Source: Halomonas sp. 54_146
GTDB taxonomy: Bacteria > Pseudomonadota > Gammaproteobacteria > Pseudomonadales > Halomonadaceae
Assembly (NCBI RefSeq): GCF_001507855.1
Contig: NZ_LGEN01000002.1
Location: forward strand, 1-64,000
Length of the DNA stretch: 64,000 nt
Direction: 5' to 3'
Below the pieces are notes generated by a model. It saw only the letters and a program-made list of their open reading frames with translations, had not been told where the DNA came from and ran no database searches. Within the stretch, counting starts at the first letter, position 1, and every line of letters begins with the position of its first letter. Positions 8,468 to 17,320 of this stretch are shown here, piece by piece. The translations under genes were made by a program, and so were the position numbers.

Positions 8468-9067
8468 ATGAAAAATACTGCAACGCGCGACAAATTAATT
8501 GATAGTGGCGCCCAGCTGATTAGTCACCACGGCTACAACGCGACGGGCATTAATGCCGTTTTAAAAACCTGCGGTGTGCCCAAAGGCTCCTTTTATCACT
8601 ACTTCTCCAGTAAAGAAGATTTCGGGCTGGCGGTTATTGAGCGCTTTGCCACCACCTATGACGAAACGCTGGTGGCGCTGCTGGAAGATAGCCACACCCC
8701 GCCGCTTGAACGCTTAAGGCGCTACTTCGCGGCAGGCCGTGCCGATATGCACGAGTGCGACCACGCCACGGGCTGCTTGATTGGCAACCTTGGCCAGGAG
8801 CTTTCGGGGCAGAGTGACACCTTCCGCGATGCACTCAACCTTGTGTTCCAGCGCTGGGAGCAGCATTTTGTGCGCTGCCTGCAAGAGGCGCAAGCGCGAG
8901 GAGATATCCCCGCCCATACCACGCCAGAAGCGCTTGCCAGCTTTATTCTTTCCGGCTGGGAGGGCGCTATTTTGCGTGCGAAAACGCTGAAATCCGTCGC
9001 GCCAATGGAACACTTTGAAGCTATTTTGTTCGATCATGTCTTAGCGCTCTCGCCTTCATGCGAGTGA
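8468..9067 (+). CDS. TetR/AcrR family transcriptional regulator
   Basis: A 199-residue protein with an N-terminal TetR DNA-binding domain (about 6-55; recognition helix in PKGSFYHYFSSKEDF) and an all-helical ligand-binding domain. The C-terminal part, with GCLIGNLGQELS near residue 102, looks like the AcuR/NemR/YcdC-type group, whose members often sense electrophiles or small organic effectors. Cys97 and Cys102 or nearby cysteines could act as redox sensors; this is speculation. It is divergent from the RND operon and followed 169 bp later by the OsmC-YcaO gene, so either could be a target. No Shine-Dalgarno is evident immediately upstream; the ATG at 8468 follows GTGAT. Confidence 0.8.
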   Translation: MKNTATRDKLIDSGAQLISHHGYNATGINAVLKTCGVPKGSFYHYFSSKEDFGLAVIERFATTYDETLVALLEDSHTPPLERLRRYFAAGRADMHECDHATGCLIGNLGQELSGQSDTFRDALNLVFQRWEQHFVRCLQEAQARGDIPAHTTPEALASFILSGWEGAILRAKTLKSVAPMEHFEAILFDHVLALSPSCE

Positions 9068-9236
9068 CGGCAAGTGGCTAACCGGCGGGCGCACGCGCTG
9101 CTTTTTTGGCCAGCGCCGGCCTAGCCTTTCGGAAAACTGCCCAAGACAAGACGAAGCGGGTGAAAAACTGGATAATGGCCGCCATTCGTCTGATGCGTTG
9201 GCGCTCAGGCACACTCATTACTCCGGACGCCCGTTC

Positions 9237-11444
9237 ATGGAAATCAAAGTTAACTATCTCGACAACCTCCGTTTAGAGGCCAAGTTCGACGACTTCACGG
9301 TCATCTCTGACCAGCCGATTCGCTATAAAGGCGACGGTTCTGCGCCTGGGCCGTTTGACTATTTTTTAGCGTCTTCCGCCATGTGTGCCGCTTACTTCGT
9401 CAAGGTGTACTGCAACGCTCGCGATATCCCCACCGAAAATATTCGCCTGTCGCAAAACAACATCGTCGACCCGGAAAACCGCTATAAGCAGATTTTCAAA
9501 ATTCAGGTCGAGCTGCCGGAAGATATTTCTGAAAAAGACCGCCAGGGCATTCTGCGCTCGATCGACCGCTGTACGGTAAAGAAGGTGGTGCAGGAAGGCC
9601 CTGAATTCCAAGTCGAGACAGTAGAAAACATCGACGAAGACGCCCAGGCGCTGTTGATGGGCGCGCCGCAAGGCGGCAGCACGACCTATATCGAGGGCAA
9701 AGACCTGCCGCTAGAGCAGACCATCGCCAATATGAGCGCGATTCTGGCGGGTCTCGGCATGAAAATAGAAATTGCCTCCTGGCGTAATATCGTGCCCCAC
9801 GTTTGGTCGCTGCATGTTCGCGATGCGGCTTCACCAATGTGCTTTACCAACGGCAAAGGCGCTACCAAAGAGAGCGCGCTGTGTTCGGCCTTGGGTGAGT
9901 TTATCGAGCGCTTGAGCTGCAACTTCTTCTATAACGACCAGTTCTTTGGCGAAGAGATTGCGGGCAGAAACTTTGTTCATTACCCCAATGAAAAGTGGTT
10001 TCAGCCGGGGGCTGATGATTCGCTACCCGCTGAGATTCTCGATGAGCACTGCCTGGCGATCTACAACCCGGAAGGCGAGCTGTGCGGCTCCCATCTGATT
10101 GATACCAACTCTGGCCGCGAAGACCGGGGTATTGTGTCGCTGCCGTTTGTGCGTCAATCCGATGGCGAAACGGTCTACTTTCCCTCCAACCTGATTGAAA
10201 ACCTGTTCCTCAGCAACGGCATGAGCGCCGGTAACACCCTGGTGGAAGCCCAGGTACAGTGCCTGTCAGAAATTTTCGAGCGGGCAGTGAAACGCCAGAT
10301 TATCGAAGAGGAAATGACGCTGCCGGATGTGCCCCAAACGGTGCTGGCCAAATACCCCAGCATTGTCGAAGGCATTAACGCCTTGGAAGCCCAGGGCTTC
10401 CCGGTGTTGGTCAAAGATGCCTCTATGGGCGGGCAGTTCCCGGTGATGTGCGTCACCTTGATGAACCCGCGCACCGGCGGCGTGTTTGCCTCGTTTGGTG
10501 CCCACCCAAGCTTTGAAGTGGCGCTGGAGCGCAGCCTAACCGAGCTGCTGCAAGGCCGCAGCTTTGAAGGCTTTAACGACCTGCCGCTGCCAACGTTTAA
10601 CTCGCAAACGGTTTCTGAGCCCAACAACTTTGTTGAGCACTTTATCGATTCTTTCGGCGTGGTGTCCTGGCGTTTCTTTAGTGCCAAGCCCGATTTCGAG
10701 TTCTGCGAGTGGGATTTCTCCGGCGCTGGGGCAAAAACGTCCGCACAAGAGGCTGAAGCGCTCTTCGGTATTTTCGAGGAACTGGGCGCGGAAGTGTATA
10801 TGGCGGTACACGAAGACCTGGGCGCGCCGGTGTGCCGTATTCTGGTGCCGGGTTACTCGGAGGTGTACCCCATTGAAGACCTGATTTGGGATAACACCAA
10901 CAAGGCGCTGGATTACCGCGAAGATATCCTCAACCTGCACCGTTTGGATGACGACCAGCTCACCGATTTAGTCGAGCGGTTGGAAGAGAGCCAGATGGAC
11001 GACCACGCCGACATCATCACGCTGATTGGCATCGAGTTTGATGAGAACACCGTGTGGGGGCAGCTAACGATTCTGGAATTGAAGCTGCTGGTTTATCTTG
11101 CCCTGCAGCGCCATGAAGAGGCGTTGGACTGTGTGCAGATGTTCCTGCAGTACAACGACAACACCGTCGAGCGGGGGCTTTTCTACCAGGCGGTGAATGC
11201 AGTGTTGGAAATCGCGCTGGATGACGAGCTGAAGCTCGCCGATTACCTGCCCAACTTCCAGCGTATGTTCGGTGAAGCCACTATGGCAGCGGTGGTGGGT
11301 TCGGTGAGTGGTGAGGTGCGCTTCCATGGCCTAACGCCCACCAATATGCAGCTGGAAGGTTTAGACCGCCACCTGCGCTTAATTGAAAGCTATAAGAAAC
11401 TTCATGCGGCGCGGGCGGCTAACGCAGAAATTCAATCGCCCTGA
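9237..11444 (+). CDS. OsmC domain / YcaO domain fusion protein
   Basis: A 735-residue protein. Residues about 1-140 form an OsmC-like domain with a Cys in SSAMCAAYF near 47 and another in DRCTVKK near 111, the spacing of OsmC/Ohr peroxidases. From about 165 to the end it is a YcaO protein very like E. coli YcaO: ATP-binding YcaO core with FTNGKGATK and ALGEFIERL, then TPR-like helices. E. coli YcaO supports beta-methylthiolation of ribosomal protein S12 with RimO. I placed the start at ATG 9237, where the OsmC domain begins, rather than an upstream in-frame TTG at 9198; neither has a strong Shine-Dalgarno. The architecture is a recognised family, but how the peroxidase-like part helps is not known to me. 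Confidence 0.85.
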   Translation: MEIKVNYLDNLRLEAKFDDFTVISDQPIRYKGDGSAPGPFDYFLASSAMCAAYFVKVYCNARDIPTENIRLSQNNIVDPENRYKQIFKIQVELPEDISEKDRQGILRSIDRCTVKKVVQEGPEFQVETVENIDEDAQALLMGAPQGGSTTYIEGKDLPLEQTIANMSAILAGLGMKIEIASWRNIVPHVWSLHVRDAASPMCFTNGKGATKESALCSALGEFIERLSCNFFYNDQFFGEEIAGRNFVHYPNEKWFQPGADDSLPAEILDEHCLAIYNPEGELCGSHLIDTNSGREDRGIVSLPFVRQSDGETVYFPSNLIENLFLSNGMSAGNTLVEAQVQCLSEIFERAVKRQIIEEEMTLPDVPQTVLAKYPSIVEGINALEAQGFPVLVKDASMGGQFPVMCVTLMNPRTGGVFASFGAHPSFEVALERSLTELLQGRSFEGFNDLPLPTFNSQTVSEPNNFVEHFIDSFGVVSWRFFSAKPDFEFCEWDFSGAGAKTSAQEAEALFGIFEELGAEVYMAVHEDLGAPVCRILVPGYSEVYPIEDLIWDNTNKALDYREDILNLHRLDDDQLTDLVERLEESQMDDHADIITLIGIEFDENTVWGQLTILELKLLVYLALQRHEEALDCVQMFLQYNDNTVERGLFYQAVNAVLEIALDDELKLADYLPNFQRMFGEATMAAVVGSVSGEVRFHGLTPTNMQLEGLDRHLRLIESYKKLHAARAANAEIQSP

Positions 11445-11524
11445 TAGTTGGCAGGTGGCTGGCGGCAAGCGAAAATGGTTTTTTTTGGTTTGATTGAACG
11501 CTAACACGGTTGTTAAGGACACCC

Positions 11525-11740
11525 ATGAAACACAGAATTATCTTCGCTATTCTTATGTCGTTTACGCTGTCGCTGGTGATGTCTGCCTGGATCACGTTCG
11601 TGAACATCGGGGCGCATCCCAATTTCTTTAGCCTCTGGATGAATGCGTGGCTACTGGCTTGGCCTGCGGCGGGGGTTATCGCGTTTATCAGCGGCCCCTT
11701 TATTCATAAAGTAGCCCAACGCATTGCCGAGAAATTCTGA
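11525..11740 (+). CDS. Small two-helix membrane protein, DUF2798 type
   Basis: A 71-residue protein with two predicted membrane helices (about 5-25 and 38-60) joined by a short loop with NIGAHPNFF, then a basic end KVAQRIAEKF. This is the pattern of DUF2798 proteins, which have no assigned function. TAAGGAC at 11514-11520 gives the Shine-Dalgarno for ATG 11525. It stands alone between ycaO and the convergent SpmA/B-like gene, only 6 bp from that gene's stop. Confidence 0.7.
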   Translation: MKHRIIFAILMSFTLSLVMSAWITFVNIGAHPNFFSLWMNAWLLAWPAAGVIAFISGPFIHKVAQRIAEKF

Positions 11741-11746
11741 TGCTTG

Positions 11747-13015
11747 TTAGTTGTCAGAGTTTTCAGGCGGCGTTTGAAATAGTGCTAGCCAAAAAAACCA
11801 GTAACACACGGCAATTGCGGTGAGCATGCCCGCCACGTCGGCGATTAAAGCGCAGCCCAAACCGTGGCGGATACGGGTAATACCCACAGCGCCGAAGTAG
11901 ACCGCCAGCACGTAGAAGGTGGTTTCGGTGCTGCCCTGCATGGTGGCCGCGAGCAGCCCGGCGAAGCTGTCTACGCCGAAGGTGTCCATGGTTTCGATCA
12001 TCATGGCGCGGGCACCGCTGCCGGAAAGCGGCTTCACAAACGCGGTGGGCAGGGCATCCACAAAGCGGGTATCCCAGCCAACGCCTTCTACCAACCAGCG
12101 GATGCCGCTTAAACCTGCATCCAACACGCCGCTGGCGCGCAGCACGCCCACGGCCACCAGCATGGCAATCAGGTAGGGCAGCAGGGTGATGGTAAAGCTC
12201 AGGCCCTCTTTGGCTCCTTCGATAAAGGCGTCATACACCCTCACCCCTCGCAGTGCCCCCACCACTAAAAACATCATCACAATGCTAAAGAGTGTCAGGT
12301 TGCCCACCAGCGTAGAGGCGGCGGCCAGCGCCTGGGCAGACATGCCCGCCAGGGTGGTCAGCAGTAGCCCCAACGCGAGGGCACCCGCCACTAAATAGGC
12401 AAGCACCACGGGCTGCCAGAGTTTCAAACGCTGCATAACGGCCACCGCTAGAAGCCCCACCAGGCTTGAAGCCGTGGTTGCTAGCAGTATCGGTAAGAAC
12501 ACCAGCGTGGGGTCGGCGGCACCTTGCTGGGCGCGATACATAAAAATGGTGACCGGCAATAGCGTTAGCGAAGAGGTATTGAGCACCAAAAACAGAATTT
12601 GCGCGTTGCTGGCGGTCTCACTACTTGGGTTAAGGCTCTGCAGCGAGTGCATGGCTTTAATGCCAATGGGGGTGGCGGCGTTATCCAGGCCGAGAATATT
12701 CGCCGCAAAGTTCATGCTGATTAGCCCCATGGCGGGGTGGCCGCGGGGCACTTCAGGCATTAAGCGGCAGAACAGCGGGTCGAGCACCCGCCCCAGCAGG
12801 CGAATTAAGCCCGCCTTTTCGGCAATGGAAAGAAACCCCAGCCACAGCGTCATGGTGCCCAGCAGCACTAAAATAATATCGACACTTACCCGCGCCATAT
12901 CGAAGAGCGACTGCACCAAGCGGGCAAACACTTCACTGTCGCCACCCACTAACCACTGCCAAAGCGATGCTGCAAAGGCGGCGATAAAGAAGCTTAACCA
13001 AATTCCGTTGAGCAT
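11747..13015 (-). CDS. Nucleoside-recognition (Gate) domain membrane protein, SpmA-SpmB-like
   Basis: A 422-residue polytopic membrane protein with two gate-type halves. The first contains SMNFAANILGLDNAATPIG (about 103-121) and the second PTAFVKPLSGSGARAMM near 330 and MQGSTETTFYVLAVYFG near 365, which correspond to the SpmA and SpmB spore-maturation proteins joined in one chain. In non-sporulating proteobacteria this fused form is common and its solute is unknown. It is the last gene of a leftward set DUF3108-lysO-this gene, 38 bp after lysO, so it may transport a related amino acid or nucleoside. No strong Shine-Dalgarno is visible. Confidence 0.75.
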   Translation of the reverse strand: MLNGIWLSFFIAAFAASLWQWLVGGDSEVFARLVQSLFDMARVSVDIILVLLGTMTLWLGFLSIAEKAGLIRLLGRVLDPLFCRLMPEVPRGHPAMGLISMNFAANILGLDNAATPIGIKAMHSLQSLNPSSETASNAQILFLVLNTSSLTLLPVTIFMYRAQQGAADPTLVFLPILLATTASSLVGLLAVAVMQRLKLWQPVVLAYLVAGALALGLLLTTLAGMSAQALAAASTLVGNLTLFSIVMMFLVVGALRGVRVYDAFIEGAKEGLSFTITLLPYLIAMLVAVGVLRASGVLDAGLSGIRWLVEGVGWDTRFVDALPTAFVKPLSGSGARAMMIETMDTFGVDSFAGLLAATMQGSTETTFYVLAVYFGAVGITRIRHGLGCALIADVAGMLTAIAVCYWFFWLALFQTPPENSDN

Positions 13016-13053
13016 GGTGGGCGGGCATCCTGGGCGTTGGGCGGTCGCTCGCG

Positions 13054-13986
13054 CTAACTTGAAAGCGAAAGAAAGAACAAAATCAGCGGCGGGGAAAGCA
13101 GCGAAAGTATAAACCCGCTGACCACGGCAATGGGTACGCAGGCCACGCCGCCGTGCTGCTGGATCACCGGCAGGGTGAAATCCATGGAGGTCGCGCCGCC
13201 ATAGCCAATCGCCAGCGCCGTGTGGCGGTGAATGACCAGCGGAATCAAAATAAACGCCAGCAGCTCACGGGTGAGGTCGTTGAAAAACGCCACGCCGCCC
13301 ATCAGCGGGCCAAGCTGGTCACCAATCAAGATAGCCGAAAGCGAGTACCAGCCAAAGCCTGAGGCCATGGCCAAGCCTTCGTTCCAACTCAACGACAGCA
13401 GCGGGGCGGCTACAAGCCCTGCCAGCAGCGAGCTAGCCGCCAGGGTTAAGGCGATTGCCAACCCCATGCGGTTGAGCAAAATCTGCTTGAGCGGCATACC
13501 GGAATTGCGCAGCTGGCAGCCAATGAGCACCAGCAAAAGATACAGCACCCATTCTGCCAGCCATTCCGCGCTGGAAAATAGTGCCTCGCCTGCCACTGGG
13601 CCAAGCAGTAAGCCAAACGCAACCCCGCCGGCCACCACCGCGACTAACAGTAGCGAGCCCTGCATGGCGGCCAATTTACTGGTGGGGGCGTTTTTGACCA
13701 CCGGCGAGTTGCCTGCCTTTAAGGTTAAGCGGCGCGATAACCACCATAGCGCCGCTAAATTAAACAGCGTGGTAATGCTAAACAGCAGCAGGGCGTTACC
13801 GCCCAGGCGAGAAAGCTGGCTGGCCAGGTTTTCAAGCCCGGCAAGGCTAATCCCCATAAACAGCAGTATCAAATAAACCGAGCCACTAACGGCTCGGTTT
13901 ATAAGACTAAGTAAGCGGGGCGAGGAGACGCGAACCAGGTAGCCTAAAAAAAGCGGCAATAAAACGATCAATAAGCCAGAGAACAT
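13054..13986 (-). CDS. lysO: L-lysine exporter LysO (YbjE)
   Basis: A 310-residue membrane protein matching E. coli LysO closely, from the MFSGLLI start through MGISLAGLENLAS, QLRNSGMPLKQILLNR, ASGFGWYSLSAIL and GATSMDFTLPV. LysO exports L-lysine and its toxic analogue thialysine across the inner membrane. About eight helices are visible. The ATG lies directly against the upstream DUF3108 stop codon with no gap, so translation is probably coupled. E. coli lysO is lysine- and ArgP-controlled; nothing in this sequence shows that control here. Confidence 0.88.
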   Translation of the reverse strand: MFSGLLIVLLPLFLGYLVRVSSPRLLSLINRAVSGSVYLILLFMGISLAGLENLASQLSRLGGNALLLFSITTLFNLAALWWLSRRLTLKAGNSPVVKNAPTSKLAAMQGSLLLVAVVAGGVAFGLLLGPVAGEALFSSAEWLAEWVLYLLLVLIGCQLRNSGMPLKQILLNRMGLAIALTLAASSLLAGLVAAPLLSLSWNEGLAMASGFGWYSLSAILIGDQLGPLMGGVAFFNDLTRELLAFILIPLVIHRHTALAIGYGGATSMDFTLPVIQQHGGVACVPIAVVSGFILSLLSPPLILFFLSLSS

Positions 13987-14766
13987 TTAGGGGGCGCTAC
14001 CCTCGGCAGGAGTGAATTGTGTCATGGTGATGGTGGTTTGCCGCCGCCCCTCTTTTTGATATTCCGCTGAGAGAATCAGACCCGGCCACTCCGGGTGAAA
14101 GCTGAGCTGCAGCAGGCGGTCGGGTTTTTCAACATCAATCAGCGACACGTTAAGGGCGGTAAATTCACCGGCGGGCACTTCTATCGTTCCGGGGTCATTG
14201 ACGTAATACTGGAAATGCTCTTCACGCCCTTTGTGATCGACAAACTCAATAGCGCAGGGGGCGCTTTGCGTGCAGTGTTCGTGGCCAGCCCGGCGGGAAA
14301 GGTCGAACAGCGCCGTCTGGCGATCCAGAGAAGAAATCTCTGCTTCATTCAGCTGGTAGCTATCGCCCACGCCTAGCAAGGAGTAGCTGCTGTTGTAGAG
14401 CAATGAGCGGGTGCTGCCTTCATCAACAGAGAAACGGCTGCGCTCTTGGCCACGTGCCACCGCCACGGAAAAGCTCATGTCACTTAGCCAATGCAAGCCT
14501 TCATTGGTGAGCGTATGGGTAATGGTGGCACCCGGCCAGCCGCGAATATTCAACCGATACTGGGCTTCAAAGGGCTGTGGGGCAGAAAATTCGCTATCGC
14601 TGGCAAGCGGCTCTGCCGACGCCGTTGCCACGGTAAATAGCGCCATAGCGCCCACGGCAGCGCTAGCCCAGGTACGTTGCGTGGCGGTGGCATATGCTGT
14701 GGTGGCAGCTGTGGCGGTGGCAGCGGTAAATATTGTAGAAGCGTAACGCAAAGGCTCTTCCTCCAT
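13987..14766 (-). CDS. DUF3108 domain periplasmic protein
   Basis: A 259-residue secreted protein. The conserved DUF3108 part starts near residue 65 (FEAQYRLNIRGWPGATITH) and continues as a beta-rich domain that includes DPGTIEVPAGEFTALNVSLI. Members of this family are envelope proteins of unknown role. The N-terminus is odd: about 35 Ala/Thr-rich residues (ATATAATTAYATAT) encoded by a degenerate 15-bp DNA repeat at about 14685-14735, in front of the hydrophobic signal core AAVGAMALFTVATASA. The true start could lie downstream of the repeat. First gene of a leftward run with lysO. Confidence 0.7.
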   Translation of the reverse strand: MEEEPLRYASTIFTAATATAATTAYATATQRTWASAAVGAMALFTVATASAEPLASDSEFSAPQPFEAQYRLNIRGWPGATITHTLTNEGLHWLSDMSFSVAVARGQERSRFSVDEGSTRSLLYNSSYSLLGVGDSYQLNEAEISSLDRQTALFDLSRRAGHEHCTQSAPCAIEFVDHKGREEHFQYYVNDPGTIEVPAGEFTALNVSLIDVEKPDRLLQLSFHPEWPGLILSAEYQKEGRRQTTITMTQFTPAEGSAP

Positions 14767-14774
14767 TGAATGTG

Positions 14775-14802
14775 CTGTCCTAGTTGTACTGTCCTAGTTG
14801 TA
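14775..14802. repeat. 14-bp perfect tandem duplication upstream of the DUF3108 gene
   Basis: CTGTCCTAGTTGTA occurs twice in a row (14775-14788 and 14789-14802), with a third decayed partial copy after it. It sits directly in front of the DUF3108 start codon. Confidence 0.85.
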
Positions 14803-14870
14803 CTGCCCTAAGAGCCTTTAGCCAGCGCTTGGTTCCTTGGCGGGAGTATAGCGAGTAACGCTGCAGCGCG

Positions 14871-15806
14871 TCAGTACCCCGCTTCTGGATTGACCGTCGC
14901 CAGCGTCTCGCCCGCCTCAAAAGCGTGCAAATACGAAATGACTTGGTCAATGGCCTCATTAAGCGGAGTAGGGGCGGCGACATGCGGTGTGATCATCACC
15001 TTGGGGTGCTGCCATAGCGGATTATTCGCAGGCAGCGGCTCTTCATGAAAGACATCCAGCAGCGCACCGCGTAAGTGGCCTGGCTGACCACCACTGCCTA
15101 GTGATTCCAGCAGCGCCTGCTCATCAATTAGGCTGCCGCGGCCGGGGTTAATCACGCTAGCGCCTTGGGGCAGTTGGGCCAGCCGCTCGGCGTTAAGCAT
15201 ATGTTTAGTCGCCGCCGTGTCGGGCAAAATCGTCACCAGGCTTTGCACCTGGCCTAGCAGTTCAGGTAGCGCATCATCGCCATGAAAACAGCGCACGCCG
15301 CTGATCTGTTTGGGCGAACGGCTCCAACCCAGCACAGGGAAGCCGGCCTGCTGAAGCGCGCTTGCCACATGGCTGCCAATCGCGCCTAAGCCCAAAACGC
15401 CCACCGGCCACTGCGATTTTTCCACTACCTCTTGGGGCTGCCACTGGGCGTTGGGTTGCTGCTTGGCGTAGCGGTCCATGCTGCGGTAAAAGTGCTGCAC
15501 GCCGTACAGCACGTAGTCGGCCATTAGCTCGCTCATGCCCGCGTCGCGCAGTTTCACGATGGGGACATCACGGGGCAGCCCTGGGGTTTTCAGCAAGTAA
15601 TCCACCCCTGCGCCTAAATTAATAATGCCTTTTAGCTGGGTTTGCTCTTGCAGCAGGTGGGCAGGCGCCTTCCAAACGGCCAGGTAGTCGGCGTTGGCTC
15701 GCTCGCTTGCGGGCGCTTCACTGGTGAGAACGGTGGCCTGGGGCAGCGCCTTTGCAAGGGCTGCTTGCCACTGCGCTGCCGCATCAATATGCACGATAAT
15801 TTTCAT
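14871..15806 (-). CDS. D-2-hydroxyacid dehydrogenase, glyoxylate/hydroxypyruvate reductase A type
   Basis: A 311-residue NAD(P)-dependent reductase. The Rossmann motif is GLGAIGSHVA near residue 142, with the catalytic Arg/Glu region in INPGRGSLIDE and the active-site His in PHVAAPT near 285. Length and the WKAPAHLL / LGAGVDYLL segments match GhrA, which reduces glyoxylate to glycolate and hydroxypyruvate to glycerate in the cytoplasm. I chose the ATG at 15806 (MKIIVHID), preceded by AAGGATG; the frame stays open for 44 codons upstream without homology. It is divergent from doeA and may share the 285-bp promoter region. Confidence 0.82.
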   Translation of the reverse strand: MKIIVHIDAAAQWQAALAKALPQATVLTSEAPASERANADYLAVWKAPAHLLQEQTQLKGIINLGAGVDYLLKTPGLPRDVPIVKLRDAGMSELMADYVLYGVQHFYRSMDRYAKQQPNAQWQPQEVVEKSQWPVGVLGLGAIGSHVASALQQAGFPVLGWSRSPKQISGVRCFHGDDALPELLGQVQSLVTILPDTAATKHMLNAERLAQLPQGASVINPGRGSLIDEQALLESLGSGGQPGHLRGALLDVFHEEPLPANNPLWQHPKVMITPHVAAPTPLNEAIDQVISYLHAFEAGETLATVNPEAGY

Positions 15807-16028
15807 CTCGCATCCTTTGCTAAACGTATTATCTCTGCAGGCTATCATGGTCAGCGCGAAAGACCGTTGCAAGCGTGCTTGGCGTAAATATCCAAGTCGC
15901 ATGCACTTTTTGTCATAAAGGCTTTGACCGCGAACCAAGGGTCGGTGCTAGTATCGGCTTAAGACGACATTGGCAGGCACTGCCGCGGCAGTGGTCAGGT
16001 CGATCCTGTGGTCCAGCGCTTCATGCTT

Positions 16029-16052
16029 TTTGTAGAGCAATTTGTAGAGCAG
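16029..16052. repeat. 12-bp tandem duplication upstream of doeA
   Basis: TTTGTAGAGCAA (16029-16040) is followed at once by TTTGTAGAGCAG (16041-16052), 11 of 12 identical. It lies 40-63 bp before the chosen doeA start, where promoter or operator elements would be expected. Confidence 0.7.
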
Positions 16053-16091
16053 TGCGCTGGTTCTTGGTGATCTTTAATGGCGAGTTGCCCG

Positions 16092-17291
16092 ATGACTCAG
16101 GTTTCCCTGCCTTTCACACGCGAAGAGTACGCTAACCGCCTGTGGAAAGTGCGTGCTGAAATGGCCAGTCGTGGCATTGACGTATTGATCGTCAGTGACC
16201 CTTCCAATATGGCTTGGCTGACCGGCTACGATGGCTGGTCGTTTTATGTGCATCAGTGTGTGCTGGTGGGCCTTGAAGGCGAGCCGGTATGGTTCGGGCG
16301 GCGTATGGACGCCAATGGCGCGCTACGCACCTGCTGGATTCACCCCGACAACATTACCTATTACCCGGATTACTACGTGCAGAATCCGGATATGCACCCT
16401 ATGGAGTATTTGGCGCAATCCATAATGCCTGACCGCGGCTGGCACCTGGGCGTGGTGGGCATGGAGATGGATAACTACTATTTCTCTGCCAAAGCGTATT
16501 TAAGCCTGCTTAAAGAGCTGCCCCACGCGCGCTTTATGGATGCCAACGCGCTGGTGAACTGGTGCCGGGCGATCAAATCGCCGCAAGAAGTCGCTTATAT
16601 GCGAGTGGCGGCCAAAATTGTAGAAGGCATGCACTCGCGCATTTTGGAAGTGATTGAACCAGGCCTGCCCAAAAGCAAGCTGGTGTCTGAGATTTATCGC
16701 GTCGGCATTGAAGGCTTTGTGGATGAAAACGGCAAAGTGTTTGGCGGCGACTACCCTGCCATTGTGCCCATGCTGCCCACCGGCAAAGACGCTGCCGCGC
16801 CCCACCTGACCTGGGACGACACACCGTTTCGCAAAGGCGAAGGCACGTTTTTTGAGATTGCTGGGGTGTTCAAGCGCTATCACGCGCCGATGTCGCGCAC
16901 GGTATTCCTGGGCACGCCGCCGGCGGACTTCATCCGCGCGGAATCTGCCCTGTTGGAAGGTATTGAAAACGGCCTGGCGGTGGCTAAACCCGGCAATCGC
17001 ACGGCGGATATTGCCATGGCGCTGGGCGCGGCAATGGATAAATACGGCTTTGACCGCGGCGGTGCCCGCTGTGGCTACCCCATTGGGATTTCCTACCCGC
17101 CCGACTGGGGCGAGCGCACCATGAGCCTGCGCCCCTCGGATGAGACCATTTTACAGCCCGGTATGACCTTCCACTTTATGCCCGGCCTGTGGGAGAACGA
17201 TTGGGGGCTGGAAATCACCGAAAGCATACTTATTACTGATACCGGCTGCGAAACCCTGGCCAATTTTCCGCGCCAGCTGTTTGTTAAGTAG
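16092..17291 (+). CDS. doeA: Ectoine hydrolase DoeA
   Basis: A 399-residue enzyme of the creatinase/prolidase (M24) fold that opens ectoine to N-alpha-acetyl-L-2,4-diaminobutyrate in the cytoplasm, the first step of ectoine breakdown. The N-terminal creatinase-like domain (about 10-160) contains LIVSDPSNMAWLTGYDGWSFY; the C-terminal pita-bread domain contains EIAGVFKRYHAPMSRTVFLG and GYPIGISYPPDWGE. Start: ATG 16092 gives the family length of 399 as I recall it for H. elongata; an in-frame ATG at 16077 would add five residues, and neither has a strong Shine-Dalgarno. It leads the order doeA-doeB-doeX, 29 bp before doeB. With doeB, doeC and doeD downstream the whole route to aspartate is present. 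Confidence 0.92.
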   Translation: MTQVSLPFTREEYANRLWKVRAEMASRGIDVLIVSDPSNMAWLTGYDGWSFYVHQCVLVGLEGEPVWFGRRMDANGALRTCWIHPDNITYYPDYYVQNPDMHPMEYLAQSIMPDRGWHLGVVGMEMDNYYFSAKAYLSLLKELPHARFMDANALVNWCRAIKSPQEVAYMRVAAKIVEGMHSRILEVIEPGLPKSKLVSEIYRVGIEGFVDENGKVFGGDYPAIVPMLPTGKDAAAPHLTWDDTPFRKGEGTFFEIAGVFKRYHAPMSRTVFLGTPPADFIRAESALLEGIENGLAVAKPGNRTADIAMALGAAMDKYGFDRGGARCGYPIGISYPPDWGERTMSLRPSDETILQPGMTFHFMPGLWENDWGLEITESILITDTGCETLANFPRQLFVK

Positions 17292-17320
17292 TGGGTTGTA
17301 AAAAACAAAAGGAACCTGCA

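Noticed and set aside
12474-13876. Long open frames opposite the SpmA/B-like and lysO genes
   Set aside because: They are antisense to clear membrane-protein genes, lack ribosome sites and match no family.
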